DNA of 64,000 nt from Rhizomucor pusillus (Eukaryota; Mucoromycota; Mucoromycetes; Mucorales; Lichtheimiaceae), in NCBI GenBank assembly GCA_900175165.2, contig FWWN02000590.1, positions 45,785 through 109,784 on the forward strand. The letters are read 5' to 3'. The translations under genes and the position numbers were made by a program. The notes below the pieces were generated by a model. That model searched no databases. It worked only from the letters and a program-made list of their open reading frames with translations, and was not told the origin of the DNA. Positions 32,342 to 43,982 of this stretch are shown in pieces (position 1 is the first letter of the stretch; every line of letters begins with the position of its first letter).

Positions 32342-34126
32342 ATGGCAGGGTAAGTTTGTGAGAAAGGGCTGCCAGATTAAAACTTGTATGTTTTGACACC
32401 AAATGGTCTCCCAAATCAGAATCACTGTTGCACACCACGACGGAAATCAAGACTCTTTTGCATACCAACACACTCGACGGAAAAGCGTCACCGAAGAACA
32501 AATCAGCCACTTTCTGGCACCCTCCCCGTCATCCAGCGACCCTTCAGTGGAGGACCTGACCACCGAAATGCAAGAATACATGTTAAGGTGGGTTGAAAAT
32601 AGCTTGAAATTCTGACCTGTGTAGTCCAAATCTGATTGGTATTGGCTTTAGAGAAACAATGGCACCGTGGTTAGGAGCATGGTCTGCAGATCAAAGCAAC
32701 GTCGCTCACGGAAACAATGATCCTACATTTGGAGCTCAAGGTCTGTTTGATTTGGAGCAACTGTTCGTGCCTGACGAGCAGGTCAACGCCGAGCTTTACG
32801 ATGAGATCACGTTTGGTGAGTTGGGAACTTATCAAAGCCACACTCGTTCGTGTGCAGTCTCCTTATATCCTCTGTCTAGTACCAGAAGAACCATTGTCAT
32901 TAAACCCGGCTGCGTTGTCTTCGACAGAATCTACACCTGTGGCGAGCCCGCAGGCCGAAGCCGTACCTGTCCTCCCATCTACTGTTGCTGAAATGCCAAT
33001 AGTTGAAAACAGAAAGCGGCGAAGATCAAGTTGTAGCTCCTCTGAGGATGAGGACGAGGATGAAGATTCTTCTTCAGAGTCAGAGACAGAGCAAGTACCT
33101 TACCAGGCATGCTCCTACAGCAACAACAATAACAACAAGGTCCAGAAGTGGGCAAGGTACTCTGACGATTCCAGCAGCTCTGATTCGGATTCCGAGTCTG
33201 AGGATGAGGAGCGCCCCTCAGGTGCGGGCACGCCAGCAAGCATCATCCACGAATCATCTTATGCTTACATGCACAAGCGTCAAATGGAGGAGACATTGCT
33301 GCAAAAGATCACCCAGCAGCTCCATCAAGATAAGTTACCTGGTATCTTGTCCATTCTGTCGTCTGAGACAAGCGCCGGTGGCCAGAACAGCGACGAAGTG
33401 GAAATCGACTTGTCGCGTCTTGCACGTGACCAGCTCGTGCGCTTACTCTGTTACGTAGAAGCATGCATTGTCGAACAGAATGGTGGGCCGGCCGTCAATC
33501 TTTCTGACTACGTCGCACATTCTCCGCAACAGCAGCCAGCCAAGCGTTCACGACCGGCTGCTGCTGCATCCATTGACTCCAGCGACGAAAGCGACGTGGA
33601 GCCACAACCGCGTCAGCGTCGACGACGACGACAGCGCCAGGGACGGGGAACAACATCCGGAAAAAAGTCGAGACGGTTATCACAAGAAGACGAAGACGAC
33701 GACGATGAAGGACCGATCTCCATGGCGTCGCTCACGAAGCGTACGCGCCGCAAGGCAGGAGGAGGACGCGGTAAAAAGTCAGATGACACAGCCGCCGTTG
33801 TTTCCAACTCTGCGCTGGACCGCATTCCAAGGACAGATAGCATTGCTGTGACTCGACCAAAGCGGAGGGCAGCACTCCAAAAGAAGAACCAGTTTGAAGA
33901 TGTCGCGTCCGACATCGAGGGTAGCGACGATGGTACATTGATTGTCTTTGGTGACGAGCAGATGGATTTCCGTGTGACTGACAACAAAACTATCGTGCAT
34001 GAAAGCTCCGGCAGCAGCAATAGCAATGCATCTGCTGAGCCTGTCATTGTAAGCACCACCACCACCATGACGGTCGTTGCAGACGACGATGACGATGAAG
34101 ATGAGGAAATCGATATCATGTTATAA
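32342..34126 (+). CDS. Acidic nuclear protein with NET-like domain
   Basis: Exons 32342-32349, 32420-32587, 32652-32815, 32880-34126; 528 residues. The first coding exon is 8 nt (ATGGCAGG). A segment at about residues 228-275 (DKLPGILSILS ... SDEVEIDLSRLARDQLVRLL) resembles the NET/extra-terminal domain of BET proteins and the conserved part of FAM199X: KLP start, DEVEIDL core, YV end. There is no bromodomain. The remainder is long Ser/Asp/Glu runs and basic patches (RRRRRQRQGRG, KKSRR), consistent with a nuclear chromatin-associated protein. The function is inferred from the domain only. Converges with the eL13 gene. Confidence 0.75.
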
Positions 34127-34389
34127 AATTTAGCACACAAAAGAAAAAAGTTTTGCATTTCTCCCAACCCACATTGTTGTATATCTATCATCTCTCCATA
34201 TCTCAAATTATAATAAAAAGTTCACTATTTGCTTTCCATGTATTCTATAAACTCTGGTGTTCGTCCTCCACTGCCGTTGTTCTATCGATGAAACCCAATA
34301 CCAACACACACAGAGAATAATGTGAGGGTAAAACGAACAGGCAAAGACCGTTGTTTATTTGCTGTCACAATGGCTGTCAAAAGACAAGA

Positions 34390-35174
34390 TTATTTCTTCT
34401 GCAAAGATTGAAAAAAAAAAGGAAAGACAGCATGTTAGTGCAAACTATCGGGATATCCAGTTTATACTTGACGCTCTTACCTTGTTAGCCTCCTCTTCAG
34501 CCTTCTGGCGAGCAAGCTTCTCACGGTAGCCCCAGGTGCGGGCATCCTTGCGAGCTTCCTTGAGCTTGTCGAAAGCAGAGACGTTCTTCTCTTCGGCAGA
34601 GATGGCACGAGCCTCGGGGACGTTGCTGACCTGCTCAATGGGAAGGATAGCGCCACGGAATTGAACAGCAGAAGCGAGCTCGGCAGCCTATAAGGTAGTG
34701 GATCCGTGATTATCAGTCCTGCAAAGATGATAACAAAACATTTTTCGATCGTACCTCAGAGTCACCCTTCTTGGGCTTGCCAGCCTTGCGAGGGAAAACG
34801 ATGAGCTTGGCCTTGTAAGCCTTGAGACGCTGGACGTTCAATTCGAGCGACTCCTGGGAGCGGTTGCGGCGGCGGTGGTCGACGGCAATGCCGATGGTGC
34901 GAGCAACTTTGCGGTTAATGCCGGCTTCCTTCAATTCCTCGAGAGTGAAGCCACGGCCAGCACGGAGCTTCATGTTGTAGCGCAAGGTGGGGCAGCGAAC
35001 GGCAGGGCGCAAAAGACCATCGACGGGTCTAGGGGCAATGCGGGCAGCCTTTTGAATGCGTGCAATTCTTCTGGACTTTTTACGGCCGGGCTGATCGAAC
35101 CAGGTCTTTACGCGGCGTTGCCATTGCTTACGAAAGTGCTGGTTGGGCAACTGGTTGTTGTGCTTCAACACCAT
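34390..35174 (-). CDS. RPL13: 60S ribosomal protein eL13 (RPL13)
   Basis: Exons 35174-34755, 34687-34481, 34398-34390; 211 residues, the expected length. Large-subunit protein eL13. Seen: [53 protein letters not shown] and [10 protein letters not shown]. The last exon codes only Lys-Lys-stop (9 nt). The long antisense frame over exon 1 is a shadow. Confidence 0.97.
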
Positions 35175-35522
35175 TGTCTGTCGATTGATCCAATTGGAAT
35201 TGAAAAATGTTAATGTTAGCATTCAGCGTGGCTCATGTTATAGTTGATCTGCAAAGCTGCCCCTATCTCCCATCCAGCACTTTGTATCCATATTGATCGA
35301 TCGATATCCGGATGGATGCAAGGCAGTTGCGATATGATAAGGTGATACGTACGAATTACCAGCGGGAAGAGAGGCTGTTCGTCAGCTTGCTAATCCGTCC
35401 GTATTGGCTGGCTGACACTGCAGCAGAGCAGTACTCTCACCCGCCCGCCCCCCTCCCCAATGTAACTCAGCACTGTTAATGCGAAAAATCACACAGTGTT
35501 GCAACCCCACTATATTTTTCTA

Positions 35523-35678
35523 ATGAAGAGTAACCTCCTCATTCTAGCTATCACACTCACGACAATACTAAGTCACTGCAGTGCCATGTTTCACGCTAAG
35601 TGCAGCCAGTACCTTTTTAAAAGTGATTGGATGTGCACAGTCTGTTGTAGTACATATGTAGTCTTATCATCCACATAA
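35523..35678 (+). CDS. Possible small secreted cysteine-containing protein
   Basis: ATG 35523 opens 51 codons. The start KSNLLILAITLTTILSHCSA looks like a cleavable signal peptide, and the short mature part has four cysteines (KCS, MCTVCC). No homologue is recognised and the frame is short enough to occur by chance. Confidence 0.25.
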   Translation: MKSNLLILAITLTTILSHCSAMFHAKCSQYLFKSDWMCTVCCSTYVVLSST

Positions 35679-35829
35679 CCTGAGAAGATCTTCCTTCTTA
35701 AACAATCAGAGACATATCTCGCATCTGGTTCCCTCGAAGGCAATTGATTGGGTGCTTGCTGCTACGGGGGAGGATTAGGTCCTAACTCGTTTTGGACGAC
35801 GTACCTAGATTGATCTTTTGATGGATTCA

Positions 35830-36175
35830 TACCCACCGTGGGAAGCCTCCGACAGACGTTTGATATATCACCAGTTCTGCTGCAATAATAATGGTGGCGA
35901 GACCTCCGAATGAATTTTGAAGTGACCCGTTGCTATTATCTGATGGAAGTTTCGTAAACTGCAACAAAAAACATCGAGATTATGCTTAGTCAGTCACTAT
36001 ATCTACTACAGAGAGAGAATGCATTTGTTTCGCCTTCATGTACTGTATCATGTGCTTCTCCTCCTTCTTGGAGCTTTGCAGCGGACAAGATAAACTTAGT
36101 AGAATCGATTTTTTGCAATAAACTTTCAATTTCGCGAATTCGAATTTCCTTATCCAGTTCAGACTGAGAAAGAAA
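35830..36175 (-). other. Possible minus-strand spliced gene, unresolved
   Basis: Reading the minus strand, a pyrimidine tract and CAG acceptor at about 36,170 precede a charged frame (SELDKEIRIREIESLLQKID). A donor-like GTAGTA, a perfect branch-point-like CTGACTAA and a TTTTTTGTTGCAG acceptor then lead to a second open stretch (FTKLPSDNSNGSLQNSFGGL). The two exons do not join in the same phase by the obvious sites, and no start is found. Either a small gene with a missed exon or a decaying one. Confidence 0.25.
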
Positions 36176-36558
36176 AAGAAAAGAAAGAAATCGTAAATGT
36201 AGCTCCATGACATATTACTGCAATTGATGAGCTACGGCTCTAAACGCAAACGCTAGGGCAGTATGCATAGATAATGTGACTTTTAACGCTCGACCACGTT
36301 TTTTGGCAGATGTTCCTGATATGTAAACTTGACGACGTCAGCTGCAGCGTCGGATCGGCAGGGTCGCCGTGATGCCAAGGTCAAAAGTTTTGAGCGCACA
36401 AACGCTGATTGGCCAAAAGTGGCGGAAAATCTAATGGACCAGTTGTGGAGACTCAAAAACTGACAAAGAAAACAACATTGGGGACAACCGAAAACGTGCG
36501 ACCCTTTTTTTATTTACTAATCTTTTCATTCCCACGCACTTACACCTTGTACCCAAAA

Positions 36559-37707
36559 ATGGGAGACTTCATATATAATGCAGGAGACAGCAAGCAGCAG
36601 CAGCAGCTATTTCCATACGGCACAACGCCTCCACACTCGTCATCAACCTCACCGCCTCTCCAATTCATGCCTTCAGACGACGACCAGGGCGATATTTCCA
36701 TGTTAACAGACCAGTCCTGCTGGCAGAATCCTGCTGCGCTTACCAACCCAGCATCCTGCGACTTGCAAGATATCCTGCTGTACTATCGCTCGCAGCCCGA
36801 ATTGCTTCGTCTCATATTACTCAGTAAAGTCGAGGAAGATAAACGGCGGACAGAGGAAGCCCGGCTCCGGGCAAAGGAACTCGACATGCTCTTGTTGCAA
36901 CAGCAACAAGAACTCGTTGCCAATGGCTTGGCGACTGCAGACCCAACATCCTTGCTATCCCAACAACAACAACAACAACAACAGCAGCAATTATTTGCTA
37001 CAAGTGATACTAAAACAGTAACGACGACGGCAGGACCGACGAGCTCACCGCAAACCATACCTCGAAGAAGCTCGTCTGCGCTTGGGTACCCGGACGAACC
37101 GGTACCGGGACTGGAAGATCCCAACGCCTTCTCGCCCACAACCACCCTTTCGTCATCATCTACGCCCAACTCATTTTTACATCTTGCAAGGTACGCAGGT
37201 ACAACTGTAATGGCAAATCACTGTCAGGATTAATAATCAGCTGCTCGAATAGCAACTATGCATCCTCCATGATGACTTTGCCTGAAGGTCAGGCACCGCA
37301 ACAGTCTTCCAGTGTAGAGACCGAAAGCATGGATAATAGTGCATGTCAACAGCAGCAGCAACAGAAACCGCCTAGACGCAGACGAGAGATGCAGGCCATC
37401 ACCAAAATTGTCGAAACACGGGAAAATCCATACGTTGATGGATACTTTTGGAAGAATAACGGCAACACTGTGCAAAAGAAGACTGGCAACAAGAGTATAT
37501 ACTACAAGTGTTCCAACAGCAGCAAGGTATGTAGGACTAGAGTCTTTTTCTTTTTTGGACACTTCTGTTATCTAACGCTAAATGCCATTGCAGGGCTGTC
37601 CTGTGAATAAGACTGTCATGTGGAAAGAGAACGGCGAGTATCTCATAAAATATCGAGGAGAGCATCTTCCGGAATGTGGCAAGGTTCAACGCATCGTGGA
37701 CGTGTAA
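36559..37707 (+). CDS. WRKY-like zinc-finger transcription factor
   Basis: Exons 36559-37190, 37253-37526, 37594-37707; 339 residues. The N-terminus is Gln/Ser/Pro-rich with a possible coiled coil. The C-terminal ~65 residues align with the WRKY/GCM1 superfamily: DGYFWKNNGN (where plant proteins have DGYxWRKYGQK), a KK step, YYKC-x6-C in which GCPVNKTV is the conserved block, then YRGEHLPEC. Zinc ligands read Cys-x6-Cys and His-x3-Cys, wider than the usual plant spacing. A basic stretch (PPRRRREMQ) precedes it. The intron 37527-37593 splits the two first cysteines. ATG 36559 is chosen because the upstream open frame has no ATG. A DNA-binding role follows from the family. Confidence 0.85.
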
Positions 37708-38752
37708 AAGAGAAGAAAAAAAAGAATAGAAGGGCAAAATATGTATATTTTGTATAGTAGGTAGAAAGACTTGATGATCATACCCCATCTCCATGCATAT
37801 TCTGTTGCTGTAACTCCATACTTTTTTCTCCACATTTTTTCTCTTATCATCTCCTTTCCTCTTCTTCTCCACCATCTCTCCCCCGTTCCTCTTATCTCGT
37901 TTCATCCTCGCCTCCTCCTCGCTCCTTCCCCATCTGATTCTAAGATTAAAAATCACAGCAAATCAGTTACACCACACGTCAGTCAGACCACGCATTTTGG
38001 GGAGCCGCCAGTTACCCAAAAAAATGAAACGCAGCGAAGCAATGGGCGGATATTGATGTGTATGCAGATCCAGCAGTAAAGATCAGCCATAGATATCAGC
38101 CAGCGAAAAAAAAAGTCTAAACTAGGCAAAGTAACTCGAGAGAAGTTAAGAGCAGCAGCGCTGCCCCACCACCATTTCCTGTTGTGCAAAAATCGGAGTG
38201 CTGCTTGGCTTGGTCCTCCTCCTCCTCCACTATTCTCGCTCTCTGTATGCGCTGTGTGTCATTTCAGGGTCCATTGAGTTTGTTACAAAGATGGGATGCA
38301 AGGTCAACAAGGTTGGGGCTATTTTTCTCCATCTCTTTCTCTCTCAATAGGCCTTCACATGTCACTGTTGACAATGTGCTGATATTACAGGCTGTGGACC
38401 TGGAATATACAGTGTATTTTTTTTTTCGACTGTCCACAAGCATCATTCATGTATTGATGGTTTGCACCCTTTTGTCGGGCAAGAAATCATCGCAACTTTG
38501 ATTGGCCAATAGCAGTCGCCCCCATCCCCCAAAACGAAAACGAGAGACATGGCGAGAAATACCAACGGCTACTTTCGGCCGGCCTTTTTTATTCTCTCTA
38601 CTACTCTGGAGCCGAGATCGTTTCCCAGTCAGTTGTTTCTATACTGCTCCCTTTTCTTTTATTTTCTAGTCTATTCCTCTCTCTCGCCAGGATCGCTCCT
38701 CCATCCACCACCGCCGCCGCCGCCCCCAACTTTTGTCTTGTCAACCACCGGC
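37708..38752. other. Intergenic, promoter of the Zn2Cys6 gene
   Basis: About 1 kb with CT-rich tracts (37,850-37,930; 38,215-38,235; 38,320-38,350). No gene is supported. An in-frame ATG at 38549 would add 68 hydrophobic, proline-rich residues to the following gene and looks like 5' leader. Confidence 0.5.
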
Positions 38753-41419
38753 ATGTTTGCTACCTTAGAGTTACCGATTCGAGGTATAACAGACCGATTG
38801 GACAACACGCACACAAATACAAATATCAACTCATCTCTGCGTGCTGCTCTAGATGACAGCAGGCACAAGCGACTCAAAGTAGGACGAGCCTGTCAGCCTT
38901 GTCGTATGAAAAAGATTAAGGTACAAGATTTTAGTTTCAGTGTGTGTCTCTCGATCAGCTTGTAACTAACAAGTATTAAGTGCGACGGCAAGCAGCCTTG
39001 TATGCAGGCAAGTAACAAACTTGTTCGAAAATATGGTTGCTTTTATCGTTAACTAATACCGATTTCAACAGTGCAAAGGTTGGACTAGGAGAATAGAACG
39101 AAATTCATTGTTATTTGCTGGGTAGAACTAACGTGGAGATTTTGTTATGCAGCTCGACGACGCAAATGCATGTATTTTAAAAACACAGACGAGACATACA
39201 TCAAGCTCGATCCGGTTGTCGAGCCATCCGGGATTGCAGATGGGTTTCTTCAAGAGATCGCAGAACAGGTCAAGGACCAACAGCAGCAGTTGCATAATCG
39301 CCGGCGTCAAGCAACCGCTTCATCATCAGAAAATATATTTCTAGCAGACAAACCCGATTCGTTGTTTGCCGGAGGAGGAGGGGTAGTAGAAAAAGCAGGA
39401 GACTCATCATCGCACAGCGTGAATTCGCAGCAACCAGTAACACGGCCAGACAAAATGATCGAGCTACTCACAGACGGTCTAGTGCGATTGTCGCTACATC
39501 GAGACGGCACGAGGTTAGGTGGCGATAATGTTACTCCTTGGCGCAACTATGGAGATTTTGTCCGATGGTCGCCTGAACCCCCCTTGCCTAGTTACTACAC
39601 TGCACCCATCGACATGCCGTCGCGTCAGGTCCAAGAGCATCTTATCAATGTATTTTTCACGCATTGCAACAACATATCACCCATCATCTCGCGAAGCATG
39701 TTTTTCGATCAGCTCAACGTGAAAGGCCCGATCATCACACCACTGCTGCTAAACATCATGTATGCACACGCTGCCAAGCACGTTGATGATCCCAGTTTCC
39801 GCTCGGATCCAAACGACCCTTCGACGCAAGGAAACCTTTTCTACAACAGAGCGCGCCGCCTTGTCGATGATTTTATGGATATCCCGCGGGTCAGCACCGT
39901 GATTGCGCTGCTTTACATGGCATCGTACGATTACGAGTCGCCCTACGGAGAAACACGCTTGCGGTCCAGCAGAGCATGGATGTACAGTGGCATGGCAGTG
40001 CGCATGTGTCTTGAGCTTGGCCTGCACACGGCCAACTATAGCAGCCAAATGTCACAGTTTGACATTGACTTACGAAAGCGAGTATTGTGGACATGCTACG
40101 TTATGGACAAGCTAGAGAGCTGCATGACCGAACGACCGTGGATGCTTAGGGCAAAGGACATTTCACTTGACTTCCCCACACCTTTGCCAGAGGATGATGC
40201 GGCAGAGCGATGTGTTTTGGAAGGATTCGGGCAGCTGTGTCGTTTGCTGATGCTAGTGGAGAAGGTTATCCAGTTCTTTGCATACGATAACAAGGGTCGC
40301 AGCGTGTGGACCATGGAAGAGGAGAATCAGACGCTTCGTTTTCTAGATGAAATCCAACAATGGCGAGAGAACTTACCTGCAAGCCTAAAATGGTCACCGA
40401 GTGATACATCCAGCAGCCTATTTATTACATCCATGCCTGCATCCGCGATTGTCGCAAACTTGCACCTAGTTGCATACGACTTGGAGCTATCGCTCGTCAT
40501 GTGCAGTCGGTTCCAGGACGAGCGTTTACATCGAGAGAGGAGACGAGCCCTGGCAAACACCATCACGCATCTTGTTAACTTGACTGTCACACATCCGCGA
40601 CTCATGTATACCTTTGCATTATCTGCATTCTCGGGCATATTTGCAGCATTGACGCATGCCTCTGAATTCGATCATCCTGTAATGGAAGTTGCGCAGGAGG
40701 CAAAGATGCAGTTCCGCAAGAGCTTGGAAAGCGTGCGAGCTATCGTGGAACGTATTCCTATTCGTGATATGCGCAACTTTGCACGGCTCGTGGATCTGAC
40801 GTTGCAGCCGACGACGCCGAATTCAATGGCTGCGTTCACAGCAGCAGCGGTGGCATCCTCTGCTAGCAATGGTCCTTCACCATCGCCTTCGTACGCCAAT
40901 GCATTCACAGCTATCAGCGATCTCTGCAACAAAGACGATAGTTCTCACCAGCGTGTAATGACGCCATCACCGATGCATCTATTTGCCAGCCAACACGATA
41001 TGGCCTCCGTCGCAGCCGCGGCAGCGGCAACAGGCACGTCTGTCATGGATACGCATCCAGTTTCTAGCAGTACATATACACCACTGCGCACATCGACCGC
41101 AGCAGAGCACTCTACTGCATCATTTACTTCGCTGTTGCCCACGACATTTGCATTTAATTCTACAACATTCTCCCCCTCCACTTCCTCTGCAGTCAGCACA
41201 CATGTACACACGCCGTCCACGACGGCAGCAGCAGCAGCGGCAGCGGCAACCATTGCTGCAACAACGGCTCCTGCAAGCAGCAGTACACCGATACCGTCGG
41301 CTGTCTCTATGGGGACGCCGTCACCTTCGTCATCCCACAAGAACATTGAACCTGCAGATTATACTTTTGAACTTATATCCGTGGCGGACGAATGGGCACG
41401 ATCTCTCATGTATCAATAG
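38753..41419 (+). CDS. Zn2Cys6 fungal-specific transcription factor
   Basis: Exons 38753-38920, 38981-39007, 39072-39078, 39153-41419; 822 residues. Seen: the binuclear zinc cluster RACQPCRMKKIKCDG ... CMQCKARRRKC (all six cysteines) near residue 45, then a Gln/Ser linker and the Fungal_trans middle domain (about residues 165-460; FFTHCNNISPIISRSMF, RSSRAWMYSGMAVRMCLELGLH, RKRVLWTCYVMDK). The C-terminus is Ser/Thr/Ala-rich. The zinc cluster is cut by three introns. Exon 3 is a 7-nt microexon, and the intron before it (39008-39071) has a GC donor. Only this splicing restores the sixth-cysteine pattern. Confidence 0.9.
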
Positions 41420-41911
41420 AAATCGCATATCCTTTCCTTTCACTTTCTCTCTACATTGCTGTTTGTTGTTCCTTTCCTTTTCCCCTCTCTCCTATCTGTT
41501 TTTCTGCTTCTTTTAATGTACATATATTATTAAAAACCGGAAAACTGTCGTCGTGAATGTTTCTTTAGGAAAAAAAAAAGGAATCTGTTATCCAAGTTCA
41601 AATTTAACAGCACCTTGCTGCTCAAAGTTTTGCCGTTTTAGCGATGCTGCTATGTATTAATGACGATGAAGATTTGCTACAAGGAGAGCTATAGTAACAC
41701 ACAAATTAGGAGACACTCTCACCATGCTTCTGCTGCTGCTGCTTTCTAGGGTGCAGATTTATATAAGATCAATTCCTGGACCGGGGACCTTACTCTTCTT
41801 TTTCCTTTCCTTTTTACAGCGGTCTATTCTAATAGTTATTCTTGGGCCCTCCCCACCACCTGCACCCTCCCTTCCATTTTCGGACACCATTCCTCTCGTT
41901 CATTGACTAGC
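41420..41911. other. Intergenic
   Basis: About 490 bp between two genes on the plus strand; pyrimidine-rich before the next ATG. Nothing else is recognised. Confidence 0.5.
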
Positions 41912-43762
41912 ATGCTGCGCATAGTACTATTTATTCTACTGTTTATTTCTTTGGCTGTCGCGGCGGCCAAATCATCCTTGACGGGTCGATTTGTCCACGT
42001 TACAGGTGAGAGCATTCTAGCAGTAAAAGCTCAAAATGCCCAAACAAACCAAAAAAAAATTGTAGATTTTCACTTGGACCCTTATTACAAGCCAGGCACG
42101 GATGTTAAACATCGTTGCCACCGCCACGAAGATGATGGCAAATATGGTGACGATGACGATGATGATGACAGTGATAGCGACGAGGATGATAACGATGACG
42201 AGGATGACGACGACGATAATTCGCTTGTACCGGGACCGCTCGGTGCAGTAGGCACAAAGTGCGATTCGCCTCCAGCGTTGGTAATAAGTTGTGCATGCGT
42301 GCATTAATTTGGAAATGATTGGAAGCAGCACTGATCATCTAACCCCCCCCCCTTTAACGTTTGAATTCAATATAATTTAACATGCATCTTTATTTATCCG
42401 CGCGCCCTATTAGATCGACCTGACTTTTGACTTTATTAAAACCAAGTTGCAAGATGTCGACTTTGTCATTTACACCGGCGACTCTGCGAGACACGTGCGT
42501 TTTTTTTTTTTCAGGTGCGCACTTTGTTATTCTTGCACTAACTCAAATTGTTGTTAGGACCGTGATGAGGATTTGCCACGCACTTTGGATGAGGTCATGT
42601 CGGCTCAAAAGACGATCGTAAAGTATTTTGAGGAGAGCTACAGCAATTCATCTATCAAGATTGTGAGTTTATTAAATTCTTGACATTGGGCGTAATGTAC
42701 AACAAGGTTTAACTAACGTGAGAGTTGACAAAAAGCTCCCAGTGATTGGCAACAACGATGTGCATCCGCACAATTCCGCCTCTGCAAATGATAAGCAGTA
42801 CGGCATGATTCAAGATATCTGGGAGCCATTTGGTCTCAACATTACCCGAGACTTTGCATATGGCGGGTACTTTATGCAAGATGTGATACCCGGTAAAATC
42901 CGCACCATCCACACCAACACCATGCTGTTTTACAATGACAATGATGGAGACACCGCAAAGTGCGACCAAAGTGACAGCGCGGGCGCGTTGCACTTGAAGT
43001 GGCTGCATCGAGTTTTGGAGGATTCACGATCAATTGGATACAGAGTTTACATCCTGTAAAGTCTCTCAATGGATAGTCGTCGGTTGGTTTTTTGAGCATT
43101 GACCTGTCCTTTACACTAGGGCACATATACCTCCACATACGAAGAAGGACAAGTCGTACTACTCGGACACTTGCCTGGAGGGCTACTTTCAGCTGCTGGC
43201 AGATTACAAAGAAACTATCGCGGCGCACTTTGCAGGCCATTACAATCGTAAGTTACAAGTGTCACTCTAGGTACCATATACCGAGAGAATTCATGCAAAA
43301 CTGCTAGGTGATATTCTGAGCGTGGTGTACAGGGACAAGGATGGCAACATTGAACAGGCTGGAGCTGTTACCAAGAAAAAGCGAGCTATCAGCAAGGCGG
43401 ATCTCGAGCGCGGTGACTTTATCATTCCTTGCTTTAACTCTCCGTCCATTATCCCTGCCGTCAATCCGGCCATCCGCGTTTTTGAATACGAAACCGATGG
43501 AGACAAGTACCCTATAGGCACTATCCGCGACTGGTACCAGTATTACGTCGATCTGAGCGGTACAAACAACGGGCGCGACGGCAAGGTCGATTTCCAGCTC
43601 GAGTACCAGGCTTCCAAGATATTCAACATTGATCACTTTGATGCGGATGGTATGCAGACTGTCTTTCAGGGCATCCGAACCGACAATCACTTGGTTCAAA
43701 TGTACGATCAACACATGTCCGTTAGCACAAAGCTGGATGACGACAATGATGACGATGAATAA
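41912..43762 (+). CDS. Endopolyphosphatase-like metallophosphoesterase (PPN1 family)
   Basis: Exons 41912-42005, 42066-42280, 42414-42494, 42558-42662, 42736-43055, 43120-43247, 43308-43762; 465 residues. Ppn1 cleaves polyphosphate in the vacuole; the family is related to acid sphingomyelinase. Seen: an N-terminal signal or anchor (IVLFILLFISLAVAAA), metal motif DFHLDPYYKPGTD, then an acidic insert of about 35 residues (Asp/Glu/Ser, 42,145-42,220), FVIYTGDSARHD, PVIGNNDVHPHN, LAHIPPH and AGHYNRD. These are the successive calcineurin-like phosphatase blocks. The last reads GHYN rather than GHxH, as in several sphingomyelinase-like members. The C-terminus is also acidic. Converges with ETF alpha. 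Confidence 0.85.
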
Positions 43763-43982
43763 AGAATCGATAAATTAATCAATAACTATCCTAATAGAAG
43801 AATAAATGCATAGTTACAGAAGTGTGGCAAACGAAAATGATTCACAGAAAGCGATCATCATTGTCTCGACAAGGCAATCTTTCTTACATTTGTACACAAC
43901 TTATCTTGGCAAGTTGCATTTTATAAAGTGGGGATTCTACATGATATTTTTCCAGTCGTATTCTACCAAAACTACATCCTCC

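Larger units (their letters stand above)
35175..36558. other. Intergenic, two weak gene candidates
   Basis: About 1.4 kb between eL13 and the WRKY-like gene. It holds a 51-codon frame with a signal-peptide-like start (35,523-35,678, plus) and a minus-strand exon-like block (about 35,830-36,175); both are listed separately with low confidence. Confidence 0.5.

Noticed and set aside
34875..35213. Plus-strand frame over the eL13 gene
   Set aside because: Antisense shadow of a biased ribosomal protein exon.
38549..38752. Upstream in-frame ATG (38549) for the Zn2Cys6 protein
   Set aside because: It would add a hydrophobic, proline-run leader unlike the family; the sequence looks like 5' leader, and ATG 38753 is close to the zinc cluster.
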